Positions 1 through 7,977 of a stretch of DNA of 64,000 nt are shown in pieces. Within the stretch, counting starts at the first letter, position 1. Each line of letters opens with the position of its first letter. The stretch lies in NCBI RefSeq assembly GCF_013378445.1, contig NZ_JABXYK010000003.1, positions 186,001 to 250,000 of the forward strand, read 5' to 3'. Source of the stretch: Mycoplana rhizolycopersici. Its GTDB lineage: Bacteria > Pseudomonadota > Alphaproteobacteria > Rhizobiales > Rhizobiaceae. The position numbers and the translations under genes are program-made. The notes below the pieces were generated by a model. That model did not search any database. It was not told the origin of the DNA and saw nothing but the letters and a program-made list of their open reading frames with translations.

Positions 1-513
1 CCCCTTGAGACCGAGCATGTCGCCCATGCTGCAGACGACGACATCCTGAACCTGCGTCTTGCCGACAGCCTGCTGCACGGTGTGGGCGAAGTTTTCCAGG
101 ACGAACAGCACCTTTGCGCCGGCATCGTTCAGCTGGTGCTCCAGTTCACGCGGGGTATAGAGCGGGTTGACGTTGACCACGGTGAAGCCGGCACGCAGGA
201 TGCCATAGACGACCACCGGGTTTTGCAGGATGTTCGGCGTCATCACCGCCACGCGGTCACCCTTGGAGAGCCCGCGCGACTGCAGCCAGGCGCCGATCTT
301 GGCCGATTCCGCCTCGAGGTCGCGAAAACTCAGGCTCTTGCCCATGCTGATGAAGGCCGGTCGCTGCGCATGGATGGCGCAGAAATGCTCCAGTGCCTCA
401 CCGATCGATTCATAGGCCAGCGGAGGAATCTCTGTCGGAAATCCGGAAGGATATGAGGCCAGCCAGATCCTTTCGGGAATGGTGCCGGTCCGTCCCTCGA
501 TGCTTGCTGACAT
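1..513 (-). CDS. fadD: Fatty-acyl-CoA ligase (FadD-type), 5' part only
   Basis: Partial gene running off the left edge; the first 171 codons are present. The translation begins MSASIEGRTG and reads into the N-terminal part of the AMP-forming acyl-CoA synthetase fold, with LAYESIGEALEHF, SFRDLEAES, GDRVAVMTPN and GFTVVNVNPLYTPRELEHQL, which are typical of long-chain fatty acid-CoA ligases. These enzymes activate free fatty acids with ATP and CoA for beta-oxidation. The ATG at 511-513 is preceded on the minus strand by GGGAGGAAG, a good ribosome binding site. A palindromic site at 647-662 lies 134 bp upstream and is shared with other catabolic genes in the window. The AMP-binding and catalytic motifs lie outside the window, so the exact chain-length class cannot be read. 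Confidence 0.88.
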   Translation of the reverse strand, partial: MSASIEGRTGTIPERIWLASYPSGFPTEIPPLAYESIGEALEHFCAIHAQRPAFISMGKSLSFRDLEAESAKIGAWLQSRGLSKGDRVAVMTPNILQNPVVVYGILRAGFTVVNVNPLYTPRELEHQLNDAGAKVLFVLENFAHTVQQAVGKTQVQDVVVCSMGDMLGLKG

Positions 514-646
514 GAACGCGCTTCCTCCCAGTGGTCTATTCTGCCCATGGCCTCATTTATGCGTTCGGAAACGTTCCTCCAACATTCCCGACGCCGGCAG
601 CATGATGCCTTTGGACCATCGCTTCAACCCCAATTGCTAGTTAACA

Positions 647-662
647 TTGACGTAAACGTCAA
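647..662. promoter_or_regulatory. Palindromic operator TTGACGT-AA-ACGTCAA (LiuR-like)
   Basis: Perfect 7-bp arms around an AA centre, between the acyl-CoA ligase and the BA14K-like gene. The core CGTAAACGT (651-659) recurs upstream of the nitronate monooxygenase (15887-15895, reverse orientation) and the acyl-CoA dehydrogenase operon (62820-62828). It resembles my memory of the operator of LiuR, a MerR-family regulator of branched-chain amino acid and fatty acid catabolism. The regulator assignment is inference; the repeat is seen. Confidence 0.6.
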
Positions 663-776
663 TATGACGTTTCCTGCCCGGATACTGACTGCGAGATGGC
701 GCATGCTTCCAATGCGGACTGGAAACCAGCCGCCACGCGTGAGAATATGGAAAAGCGGCCCTCAAGGAGTGGCGTC

Positions 777-1202
777 ATGTGTCACTGGTCAACTTCCGCA
801 TTCCTGCTTTTCGGCCTGTCGCTTGTGACGACGGTGCCTGCTGCCGCAATCGATGCCTTGCGCCCGCGCAACGGCCCCGTCGTCGTCGGCCAGGATCCGG
901 TCGACATGTTCGGCGCACGCGACCCCGTGGATATTCTGCGCGCGCCGCCGCTTTATCGCGGCACGCGCGGTTATACGGCCTATCGCGAGGGTTACTATCG
1001 CCACCCGAACGGCTACTGGTATCCGCGCGCCGTGTTCGGCACCGGCGAAATGCTGGGGGATGTGACCGTCGGTCCGCGGGCGCCGGTCTACGGCATGACC
1101 GCACGGAACTGGTGTGCCAATCGCTATCGCAGCTACCGGATATCGGACAATACTTACCAGCCGCTTGGCGGCGGCCCGCGCGTGATCTGCGTGCCGCAAT
1201 GA
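777..1202 (+). CDS. Exported BA14K-like protein
   Basis: A 141-residue protein. I chose the ATG at 777 because AAGGAG lies just upstream (764-769), although the frame stays open back to 696. A signal peptide is clear: a hydrophobic stretch FLLFGLSLVTTVPAAA is followed by a likely cleavage site near AAA-ID. The mature part is rich in Tyr, Arg and Gly and ends with the pattern NWCANRYRSY...GPRVIC, which resembles the C-terminal signature of BA14K-family proteins (two cysteines around an ARYRSF-like core). Members are small envelope proteins of Rhizobiales and Brucella of unclear role; lectin-like or immunoreactive properties have been reported for the Brucella one. Monocistronic as far as I can see. 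Confidence 0.75.
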   Translation: MCHWSTSAFLLFGLSLVTTVPAAAIDALRPRNGPVVVGQDPVDMFGARDPVDILRAPPLYRGTRGYTAYREGYYRHPNGYWYPRAVFGTGEMLGDVTVGPRAPVYGMTARNWCANRYRSYRISDNTYQPLGGGPRVICVPQ

Positions 1203-1217
1203 TCGCGCCATCGCCCG

Positions 1218-1919
1218 TCAGCCGAGATCAGCAGTGATGATGACGTCCATGGGAATGTCATGCGCCTGCGGCCTGATTGTCGCAATCTCCTGGCTGCCGT
1301 AGCCGACGCCGATTGCAAGCGGCTTTCGCTTCAGTGCCGCCAGCGTGCGGTCGAAGAAGCCGCCACCATAGCCGAGCCGGTAGAGGGCAGGGTCGTAGCC
1401 GACAAGCGGAGCCACGACGATATCAGGCTCGATCACCTCACCCTCGGCAGGTATGGGAATGTCCCATATGCCGCGCGCAAGGGGGTCGCCAATCCGCCAG
1501 CTTCGGAACTGCAAAGGGCGTCGCTTTTCAACCACCACGGGGAGGAGCGCCAGCCCACCCGCCTGCCAGATTTCCTCGATCCATGGGCGTAGGTCCGGTT
1601 CGCCGCGGAATGGCCAGTAGAGACTGATGCGCCTGCGGTCCAGCGCGCCGACCGTCTCGCGCAGGCGCCTGAGGATGACGGAAGACGCAGAATGCCTGCT
1701 TTCGGGCGAGCCGGACAGGCGTTCGGTGATCAGCCGCATACGCTCATCCGCCCGCCAGGCCGCTAGCTCGGCAAGGTTTTCCGGCGCGCGCATGTCGCTG
1801 TCAACCATGCCCCGGTTTCGATTGTCCTGCATAGGTTCGTTCCCGTTCGCATCTTGCAACGTCCTGCCGCATATCGGCCGTTGCCGCCCGAAATTTGCCG
1901 GAGCTTGCACGAGACGCAA
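1218..1919 (-). CDS. 5-formyltetrahydrofolate cyclo-ligase
   Basis: ATP-dependent conversion of 5-formyl-THF to 5,10-methenyl-THF in the cytosol. The C-terminal signature VGYDPALYRLGYGGGFFDRT matches the family hallmark (RLGYGGGYYDR), and a substrate-binding region is visible around ISLYWPFRGEPD. At up to 233 residues the frame is longer than the usual 190-200, so the true start is probably an internal ATG: 1832, 1808 or 1793 all begin a chain of suitable length, and none has a strong ribosome binding site. It is divergent from the permease gene on its 5' side. No regulatory RNA of the 6S type is evident beside it. Confidence 0.85.
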   Translation of the reverse strand: MRLVQAPANFGRQRPICGRTLQDANGNEPMQDNRNRGMVDSDMRAPENLAELAAWRADERMRLITERLSGSPESRHSASSVILRRLRETVGALDRRRISLYWPFRGEPDLRPWIEEIWQAGGLALLPVVVEKRRPLQFRSWRIGDPLARGIWDIPIPAEGEVIEPDIVVAPLVGYDPALYRLGYGGGFFDRTLAALKRKPLAIGVGYGSQEIATIRPQAHDIPMDVIITADLG

Positions 1920-2038
1920 AAAAAATGTCGCACACGCAAGGTTTTCTTTGCCATGACATCAGACACTGTTATCACGATATCAGCCAATCCGTCCTGAAAG
2001 TGCGACAAGTGCGGAGCCGCATCGAGAGGAGTTACACG

Positions 2039-3196
2039 GTGCACGAGCCCCAACTGCGCAATCTTCGTCCGGAACCCCGGCTGCTGGGCGCCGCCCGCGC
2101 GTCAGGCGTGGCCTTGATCTCGTCCATCTCCGCCGCCCGCTGGCTTCTGTTGCTCGTCATCGTCGCCGGAATCTATTTCTTCTACGGTTTCGTTGTGCCG
2201 GTCCTTGCCGCCCTGGTGATCGCAACGGCCAGCTGGCCGCTGTTCTGCAGGCTTCGCGGTGCGCTTGGCGGGCGACGGACGCTGGCTGCCGCCATTGCCA
2301 TCCTGCTGATCCTGGCCTTCATCGTCGTGCCGATAATGTTCGCGGTCACTTACGCATTCCAGGAGGTGCGGGAGTGGATCGGCTGGGCGGTGGCGATGAA
2401 CAAGACGGGTGCCCCGGTGCCGGAATGGATCCGGGCGCTGCCGGTCGTCGGCGAGTGGATGGCAAACCGCTGGACGCAGCTTTTGGATCATCCCGGCGCG
2501 ATCGGCGAACTGAGCCAGATCGTAAGCGGCGCGAACATCGGCAACATCTACCGCGTGGCGCTCGCAGCCGGCGGGGCGGCGTTCCATCTGCTGCTCACCA
2601 TGCTCTTCATGCTGATTGCGCTGTTCTTCATATATCGCGACGGCGAGAGCTTCATGCGGCAGGTGGATGCGATCGGCGAACGCATCCTGCCGATGCGGTG
2701 GGAGCGGATCTCCCGGATCGTACCCGCGACGATCAGCTCCACCGTAACCGGCATGACGCTTATCGCGATCGGCGAGGGCATCGTGCTCGGCATCGCCTAT
2801 TGGGTGGCGGGCGTGCCGTCCGCCGTCACGCTGGGCGTGATTACCGGCCTGATGGCGCTCTTTCCCGGCGGTGCGCCCCTGGCGTTCTCGCTGGTGTCGA
2901 TCTATCTCATCTCCAGCGGTTCGCCGTTCGCAGGCATCGCACTGTTCTTGTGGGGCTCGATCGAGCTTTTCATTGTCGACAAGACACTGCGCCCGAAGCT
3001 GGTCGGCGGGCCGATCAAGCTGCCTTTCCTGCCGACGTTCTTCGGCCTCATCGGCGGCGTGAAGACGATGGGCTTCCTCGGCCTGTTCATCGGGCCGGTC
3101 CTGATGGCGCTTCTGGTTGCCATCTGGCGCGAATGGGTGCGCGAGGTGGAGATGAGCGAGGAAAGCCCGGTCATCGAGAAGCGGGCGGCCGAGTAA
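2039..3196 (+). CDS. AI-2E/PerM family membrane protein
   Basis: A 385-residue integral membrane protein of the AI-2E exporter superfamily (PF01594 type). The start is the GTG at 2039: GAGAGGAG at 2024-2031 gives ideal spacing, whereas the open frame upstream to 1895 has no such signal. About eight hydrophobic segments can be counted, beginning with RWLLLLVIVAGIYFFYGFVV. The later region contains the family-typical GLMALFPGGAPLAF and a C-terminal IGGVKTMGFLGLFIGPVLMALL. Characterised relatives export autoinducer-2 or act as Na+/H+ antiporters, so substrate cannot be assigned. Its TAA stop codon lies at the boundary of the palindromic element at 3196-3355. Confidence 0.85.
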   Translation: MHEPQLRNLRPEPRLLGAARASGVALISSISAARWLLLLVIVAGIYFFYGFVVPVLAALVIATASWPLFCRLRGALGGRRTLAAAIAILLILAFIVVPIMFAVTYAFQEVREWIGWAVAMNKTGAPVPEWIRALPVVGEWMANRWTQLLDHPGAIGELSQIVSGANIGNIYRVALAAGGAAFHLLLTMLFMLIALFFIYRDGESFMRQVDAIGERILPMRWERISRIVPATISSTVTGMTLIAIGEGIVLGIAYWVAGVPSAVTLGVITGLMALFPGGAPLAFSLVSIYLISSGSPFAGIALFLWGSIELFIVDKTLRPKLVGGPIKLPFLPTFFGLIGGVKTMGFLGLFIGPVLMALLVAIWREWVREVEMSEESPVIEKRAAE

Positions 3197-3355
3197 TACC
3201 AAGTCTCGATGATAGGAACCGATAGGACCGGCTCGATCGAGTTTTCTGGCCAGGAGAGGTCCGTGGAGTGATGCCGGTGCATCGGTCAAGGACCTCGACG
3301 ACGCCAGAAAGCCCGAGAAGCCATCCTATATGTTCCTATCATCGAGACTTGGTAT
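3196..3355. repeat. 160-bp palindromic intergenic element
   Basis: The outer arms are a perfect 24-nt inverted repeat (3196-3219 against 3332-3355), beginning ATACCAAGTCTCGATGATAG. The interior is an imperfect palindrome, with GAGGTCC and GGACCTC half-sites near the centre. It fills exactly the gap between the convergent permease and pyruvyl transferase genes, touches the stop codon of the first and encodes the last residues (IPSLDDRN) and stop of the second. It resembles the mobile palindromic RIME-type elements described in rhizobia, but I cannot tell whether it belongs to that family. No second copy was noticed in the window. Confidence 0.8.
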
Positions 3356-4282
3356 AAGCCCGAGCGCCTCGAAGGGAAAGGCCTGGAGGATCGGCCGCGT
3401 GTCGATCTGCACCCTTGCGAGGTCTGCCGCTTCCAACGCATCCTCGATCGTCAGGTGAAAGGCGTATTGCGACCGCCCCACGCCCTCGAAATAGTCCACA
3501 TATTTGAAGATCGGCTCGAAGGCGCTCAGATGCGCCCGGCAGGGAACGCCGCAGGCGTCCGCGAAGACCAGCCCGTGCAGGGAGCTTGATATCACGAGCC
3601 GCGCCTGCGCCACCATTGCCGCAACCTCGACGGGCGTTGTCGTCGGCGACACCAGCGTCACACCCTCGGGCAAAAGCGCAAAGCGCTCGGGAAGCAGACT
3701 CTCGTCGTTCAGGTTCGGAATGTAGATGACGTCCGCCTTACCGTACTTCCTGCGCACCGTTTCTCCGGCCTGCGCGATCTCGTCGCGAAAGAGTTCGGGA
3801 AAGAGGAGGCCCGGATCTCCGAAAATGGCTGGAGCCTCGAACCCGAAGCGCTGGAGCGCGCGCTGCGTCAACGGACCGCGCACGGAGGCGACGTGCAGGT
3901 TGGCGACCGTCTTCAGACGGCGCGGCCAATTCTTGCCGTTGACGCCGGCCCCCCAGACGACATCCCCTTCGCGTGCCTGCTGCAGCACCGAGCCGACCGC
4001 CAAAAGCTTCGGCCCGTCGCCGGACGGTTGGACGGCGACATCGGCAAGACCGTTGCGGTCCAGTATGCGCCGCACCAGCAGCGGCGACAGCTCGTCGCCG
4101 AAATTGGTCTGGCCCGCGTCCCGCGGCGTCCAGTGATAGAGGCTTACGGTCTTTCCATCGAATGCGCCGCGCGCCGCATGATGTGGCGTTTCCGACTTCT
4201 TGCCATCTGGGCGGGGAGTGGTCGTCTGCGGGTGGGATGGCGAGATGCTTTTGTTGCCCTTGAGGAAACGCCCGAAAATCAT
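3326..4282 (-). CDS. Polysaccharide pyruvyl transferase family protein
   Basis: A 318-residue protein with the pyruvyl transferase signatures in order: NFGDELSPLLV, LAVGSVL, VVWGAGVNG, VRGPLTQRAL, FGDPGLLFP and ISSSLHGLVFADACGVP. Family members add a pyruvate ketal from PEP to a sugar of a surface polysaccharide; some act in other transfers. The ATG at 4280-4282 overlaps the TGA of the upstream glycosyltransferase (ATGA), so the two are translationally coupled. The frame remains open upstream to 4384 inside that gene, which I discount. The C-terminal IPSLDDRNI and the stop codon come from the palindromic element at 3196-3355, so an insertion probably replaced the original terminus. Confidence 0.85.
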   Translation of the reverse strand: MIFGRFLKGNKSISPSHPQTTTPRPDGKKSETPHHAARGAFDGKTVSLYHWTPRDAGQTNFGDELSPLLVRRILDRNGLADVAVQPSGDGPKLLAVGSVLQQAREGDVVWGAGVNGKNWPRRLKTVANLHVASVRGPLTQRALQRFGFEAPAIFGDPGLLFPELFRDEIAQAGETVRRKYGKADVIYIPNLNDESLLPERFALLPEGVTLVSPTTTPVEVAAMVAQARLVISSSLHGLVFADACGVPCRAHLSAFEPIFKYVDYFEGVGRSQYAFHLTIEDALEAADLARVQIDTRPILQAFPFEALGLIPSLDDRNI

Positions 4283-5394
4283 AGACCGAACCTCGCCTTC
4301 AGTCGCTTGTACAAAGGAAGCCCTTTCTTTTTGGCAATGTTGGCGATGTAGAGTTCGCGGTGCTTCGCTGCGATGCGAGGCCACGCCAGAATGGTGTCGC
4401 TGTAATTCAGGATGCGTTCGCGCAGCAGCTCGCGCGCATCCTGCTGCATGGACAGGGCCTTGCGGATCGCCGCGGCGGCTGTCGAACAGTCCCCCGGCGT
4501 GTAGACCATGCCGCCGAACTTTCGGCTCATCTCGCCGATCACGCCTTCGTCGGGTGCAACGACGGGAACGCCGAAGGTAAAGGCCAGCGGCACGACACCG
4601 GAGTTCAGGCGGCCGGACCGCGGAATGAAGACCGCCCGGCAGCTTTCGAGCAGGGGCGCGATCAGATTGTCCGGTATCCGCTTGTGCAGCCGCGTAACTC
4701 TTTTGTCCGGATTGGGGAAAGTTTTGCGCACTTCGGCGGGAAACGCCTGCGGGGACAGTGCGCCCGCGAAGACCAGATGCGACTTCATTACGTTAGCGCT
4801 GGTGAACGCTTCGCGTGCCAGCGCTTCCTCGTCCGCGCTACGCAGCGCACCGAACACAAGGAGACGCTTTTCCTTCGTCAGGAGCGAGGGGGGCAGGCCG
4901 GCTTCCGGCGGCTTGAACGTCTTGTAGAAGTCATAGTTGCCATGCGGGATGACGACATGTGTCGCGCGCCCGGCCCAGTCGTCGCCGGCATGCGCCTGGC
5001 GAAACGTGTCGCGTGAACGTTTGCCGAGATGGACGAAGACGTCGGTGTGGCGAAAGACGGTGGCGTAGAGTTGCGCTCCGAGTTCGCCGCTGTCCTCGTC
5101 GGGGACATGATTGTGAACGGTGTGGACGATCAGCGCACGCGGGGCGATCCGTGACAGGGCGAGGTCGATGTCCTGCACGGAAATCTCGCGTTCGTTCTTC
5201 CAGCCAATCAGCGCATCCGGCCACTGGATGTGGACGACATCCCAGTCATAGTTCCCGTGGAAGAGATGGATCGGACCGTGCGCGACCAGCTCGACCATCG
5301 GATCCCGCAGCAAAGCCTGCATGAGTTGCAGCACATAAGGATTGCGCGGGTACATCGTGGACATGTCCGCGGGCAGCAGAATTCTGAGTTTCAA
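4279..5394 (-). CDS. Glycosyltransferase, GT-B type
   Basis: About 371 residues. The N-terminal half begins KLRILLPADMSTMYPRNPY and resembles a Rossmann-like acceptor domain (VVHIQWPDALIGW, HTVHNHVPDEDSG). The C-terminal half shows a donor-binding pattern: VFIPRSGRLNSGVVPLAFTFG followed by PVVAPDEG, as in GT4-like retaining transferases. I prefer a TTG start at 5392-5394, since GGAGGG sits six bases upstream; the alternative ATG at 5421 adds nine residues and lacks a clear site. It overlaps the downstream pyruvyl transferase by four bases, so the pair probably acts on the same glycan. The sugar donor cannot be inferred. Confidence 0.78.
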   Translation of the reverse strand: MKLRILLPADMSTMYPRNPYVLQLMQALLRDPMVELVAHGPIHLFHGNYDWDVVHIQWPDALIGWKNEREISVQDIDLALSRIAPRALIVHTVHNHVPDEDSGELGAQLYATVFRHTDVFVHLGKRSRDTFRQAHAGDDWAGRATHVVIPHGNYDFYKTFKPPEAGLPPSLLTKEKRLLVFGALRSADEEALAREAFTSANVMKSHLVFAGALSPQAFPAEVRKTFPNPDKRVTRLHKRIPDNLIAPLLESCRAVFIPRSGRLNSGVVPLAFTFGVPVVAPDEGVIGEMSRKFGGMVYTPGDCSTAAAAIRKALSMQQDARELLRERILNYSDTILAWPRIAAKHRELYIANIAKKKGLPLYKRLKARFGL

Positions 5395-5576
5395 CCCGAT
5401 CCCTCCGACACATGCCCGCAAAAAGTGACAATGAATTAAGGCGGTTGAACCGAAACGAGAAAAGTATGGTTAAGGATGGAGCAGGCTCAGCAATTGATCT
5501 GGGTGGCTCATATGATTGAACCGCCGCTTGCCCGTTCGCATGGGCGGGGCGACCGGGCTCAATCTTAGGTATGCTT

Positions 5577-5602
5577 CCGGCTACCTCCGAAACGGTAGCC
5601 GG
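5577..5602. repeat. Inverted repeat in a 332-bp gene-free gap
   Basis: CCGGCTACC and GGTAGCCGG form a perfect 9-bp stem around an 8-nt loop. It lies between the end of the three-domain pyruvyl transferase (5727) and the start of the GT-B gene (5394). No T-run follows on either strand, so it is not a textbook terminator. The remainder of 5395-5726 shows no supported gene. Confidence 0.6.
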
Positions 5603-5726
5603 CAATCATTTGCGGATGTTGGCCAGGCCACGTCACGGCACGCCATGAACTGATCATACACCGGAAGCGTCGGGCATGAAAATCACGACAAATGATTTGT
5701 TTCGGCCGCGTCGTACCGAAGGTCAC

Positions 5727-7592
5727 TCATTCCGCCTCCGGCACGTCCTTGTCTGCGCTGGGAAACGAGGCCCGCAACGCTGTCGCGTCGAAGCGCAGCT
5801 GAAGGTCGGGGACCTCGTCGCGCATCGACGCGGAGATGTCGTGGTAGTGCGAGAGGTCCAGCGCGTGCTGTTCGGGCATCTGGACGGAGAGGAAATAGTC
5901 GCGGAACTTCGTGCCGTCGCCGCTGATTGCGGCCCCGTCGCTGAAGGTGCACCAGCGCGCGGGGATGCCGTAGGCATGCGCCACGATCAGGCCGTGCAGC
6001 GAGGTGGACAGGATCATCTCGCATTCGCAGAGTTCATCGATAAACGCTTCGATCTCGTCATATCCGCAGCGGACGATGGAGATTTCCTTGACGCCGGGGC
6101 CGAAATTGCGTTCGCCGCGATGGACCAGGTGCTGGATGACGCCAAGCCGGTACTTCTTCTCGATTTTGCGGGGCGTGTAGAGCTGCGGCAGCAGCAGTGC
6201 CGGATCGCCGAAGACCTCCGGGCATTCGCCGCCGGACTTCAGCACCAGTTCGCGCGTCAGCGGCCCGCGCACGGCGAGATAGCGCGCGTCGGGCGCCAGA
6301 ACATCCGTCATGCGCGGCGTTCCGCTGCCCCAGACGATGGTATCCGTCGTTGCGAACTTGATAACGCTGCCGATGCAGAGCATGCCCTTGCCGCGCGGCG
6401 CATAGCGGGGCGGGATCCCGGTCAGCTTTTCGATCAGATAGGGGTTCAGGATGTCGCCGAAATTGCCCGGATAGGGCGTCTTCATCCACCAGATGCGCTG
6501 GCGCTGCGACGGTCTCAGCTTGCGCTCGAACGCACGCTTCTCCAGTTCGAGGTCGAATTGCAGCGACTTGCCGTGGTCGCGCCACGCCTCATTGTCGCTG
6601 CCGAGCAGTTCGTCGACGGCTTCGCGCGCCCGCTCGAATTTCCGCGCCTGCACCGCGACCGAAATCCGCTTCTGCCGCACATCCATGGAAGCCGGGTTCT
6701 GTTCGATCGCCTGATCCAGAAAGTCGAGAGCCTCCTCCTTGCGGTTCAGCGATTTCAGCGTCTCGGCATAGTTGGCCACGATACGCGTATTGGTGGGATC
6801 GAGCAGGTTTGCTTCCCGGTAGAGCCACAAGGCGCGCTTGAGGTCGCCTTCCTTGCGGATGTTCGACGCCACTTCGCTGAGGACGATCGCCTGATGGTTG
6901 GGCATGCGCCGGGGCACGTCGTGCTGGATCACCTGGCTGCGCCATTCGGTGACGTTGCCGCTGGAGCCGAAAAGGATAGCGGATTGCTCATTGACGTCGT
7001 CAGGTGTCCGCGCCACGGTTTCCGGGCGGAGCATGCCGACGCTCAATTGTTCCTCGAACTGCAGCCAGGCTTCCTGCAAGACATAGTCGTCGGTGACATT
7101 GCCGGGCGCTTCGGCCTCGATCTTGCCCATCAGTTCGACAAAGCGCACGACCTTTTCATTGTAGTTGAAGAAAAGGAGGCTGGGCGTCCAGAAGCGGGAG
7201 TTGGAAAGCGGGTCGAAGTCGCGGATGTAGCGAAACGCGCGCACATAGCCTGCCATGTCGAAGGCGCAGGCGCGCAGCTCCTCAGGCAACGAGCGGATGC
7301 GGCAATCGACGTCGACCCAGAAGATCGGCCGCTTGTGCTTCTTCAGCATCTCCTGGAAGAAGGCCACCTTGAGCTTGCAGATCTGCGCCCAGTTGAAATC
7401 CTTCGGGATGGCCAGTTCGGAGATATCGTAGTCAATGCCGGCCTGCCGGCAGTCCGCCCGCAGCAGTTCCGCGGCATCGTAGTAGTAGGTGTCGCCGCAG
7501 TAGAAGCTGACGAGTATGGGTTTGACGCCGGATGCGCGCTCTGCGGTGTCCTGGGCTGCGCCGTCCGGCGTCTGGATTGTCAAGCCTTGCAT
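5727..7592 (-). CDS. Three-part protein: GT-like domain, TPR, pyruvyl transferase
   Basis: A 621-residue fusion. Residues about 24-220 look like a nucleotide-sugar transferase fold, with a DxD motif in FWVDVDCRIR (residues 91-100) and the acceptor-like RFWTPSLLFFNYN. Residues about 232-330 carry TPR-type helices (ALWLYREANLLDPTN, EALDFLDQAIEQNP). From about 370 a polysaccharide pyruvyl transferase domain follows, with NFGDILNPYL, VWGSGTPRM, VRGPLTRELV, FGDPALLLPQLY and STSLHGLIVAHAYGIP. This suggests one polypeptide that adds a sugar and a pyruvyl or related group, with the TPR region as scaffold. There is no signal peptide, so it should be cytoplasmic, acting on a lipid-linked glycan or nucleotide sugar. 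Catalytic activity is inferred from motifs only. Confidence 0.82.
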   Translation of the reverse strand: MQGLTIQTPDGAAQDTAERASGVKPILVSFYCGDTYYYDAAELLRADCRQAGIDYDISELAIPKDFNWAQICKLKVAFFQEMLKKHKRPIFWVDVDCRIRSLPEELRACAFDMAGYVRAFRYIRDFDPLSNSRFWTPSLLFFNYNEKVVRFVELMGKIEAEAPGNVTDDYVLQEAWLQFEEQLSVGMLRPETVARTPDDVNEQSAILFGSSGNVTEWRSQVIQHDVPRRMPNHQAIVLSEVASNIRKEGDLKRALWLYREANLLDPTNTRIVANYAETLKSLNRKEEALDFLDQAIEQNPASMDVRQKRISVAVQARKFERAREAVDELLGSDNEAWRDHGKSLQFDLELEKRAFERKLRPSQRQRIWWMKTPYPGNFGDILNPYLIEKLTGIPPRYAPRGKGMLCIGSVIKFATTDTIVWGSGTPRMTDVLAPDARYLAVRGPLTRELVLKSGGECPEVFGDPALLLPQLYTPRKIEKKYRLGVIQHLVHRGERNFGPGVKEISIVRCGYDEIEAFIDELCECEMILSTSLHGLIVAHAYGIPARWCTFSDGAAISGDGTKFRDYFLSVQMPEQHALDLSHYHDISASMRDEVPDLQLRFDATALRASFPSADKDVPEAE

Positions 7593-7977
7593 CGTTCCTC
7601 GATTATTGTTTCCGGCGTGGGAAAGGAGGCGGCCTTGTCGACGCGATCGTCGTGCGTTCGGTCTCGCGAGTGAAGATAGCAGTTTTTGCTATTTTTCTAA
7701 TGTAGCTCTGTCAACTTAACGCGAATTGACGACTTTGCGAACGGCGGTACCCTTGGTTGAATGGAAACCGCAACCCGATCGGCATCAGGCCGAAAGGAGA
7801 GACGTTTACGTTCAGTCGGTGCAATATGGCTTCCATTTCGGGGGCGTTCTCGTCGCAGGCTGCCGCAATCATGCGATAGTCAAGCATGGTTGATGAGCGC
7901 TGCCTAATGGATGTGCAATGCGATATTGATGTGGCGACGTTGTGTCCGCAAATAGGATTGCGGTTTGGAGGCGCGTC
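7593..7977. other. 385-bp divergent intergenic region
   Basis: Separates the two divergently transcribed glycan fusion genes and must hold both promoters. I see AT-rich stretches (around 7680-7700) but no operator or terminator that I can defend. A 58-codon minus-strand frame at 7711-7887 has no convincing ribosome binding site and is not called. Confidence 0.4.

Noticed and set aside
1895-2038. N-terminal extension of the AI-2E family gene back to 1895
   Set aside because: It overlaps the 5' region of the cyclo-ligase gene and lacks a ribosome binding site, whereas the GTG at 2039 has an ideal one.
2102-3289. Long antisense frame opposite the AI-2E family gene
   Set aside because: Composition is that of a shadow of a GC-rich gene (many Arg, His, Asp); the plus-strand membrane protein has clear family features.
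5676-7673. 665-codon plus-strand frame opposite the three-part glycan protein
   Set aside because: It is the complement of a well-supported gene with transferase motifs and has no family similarity of its own.
7711-7887. 58-codon minus-strand frame starting MLDYRMIAAACDEN
   Set aside because: No ribosome binding site, no recognisable family, and it lies in the divergent promoter region of two large genes.
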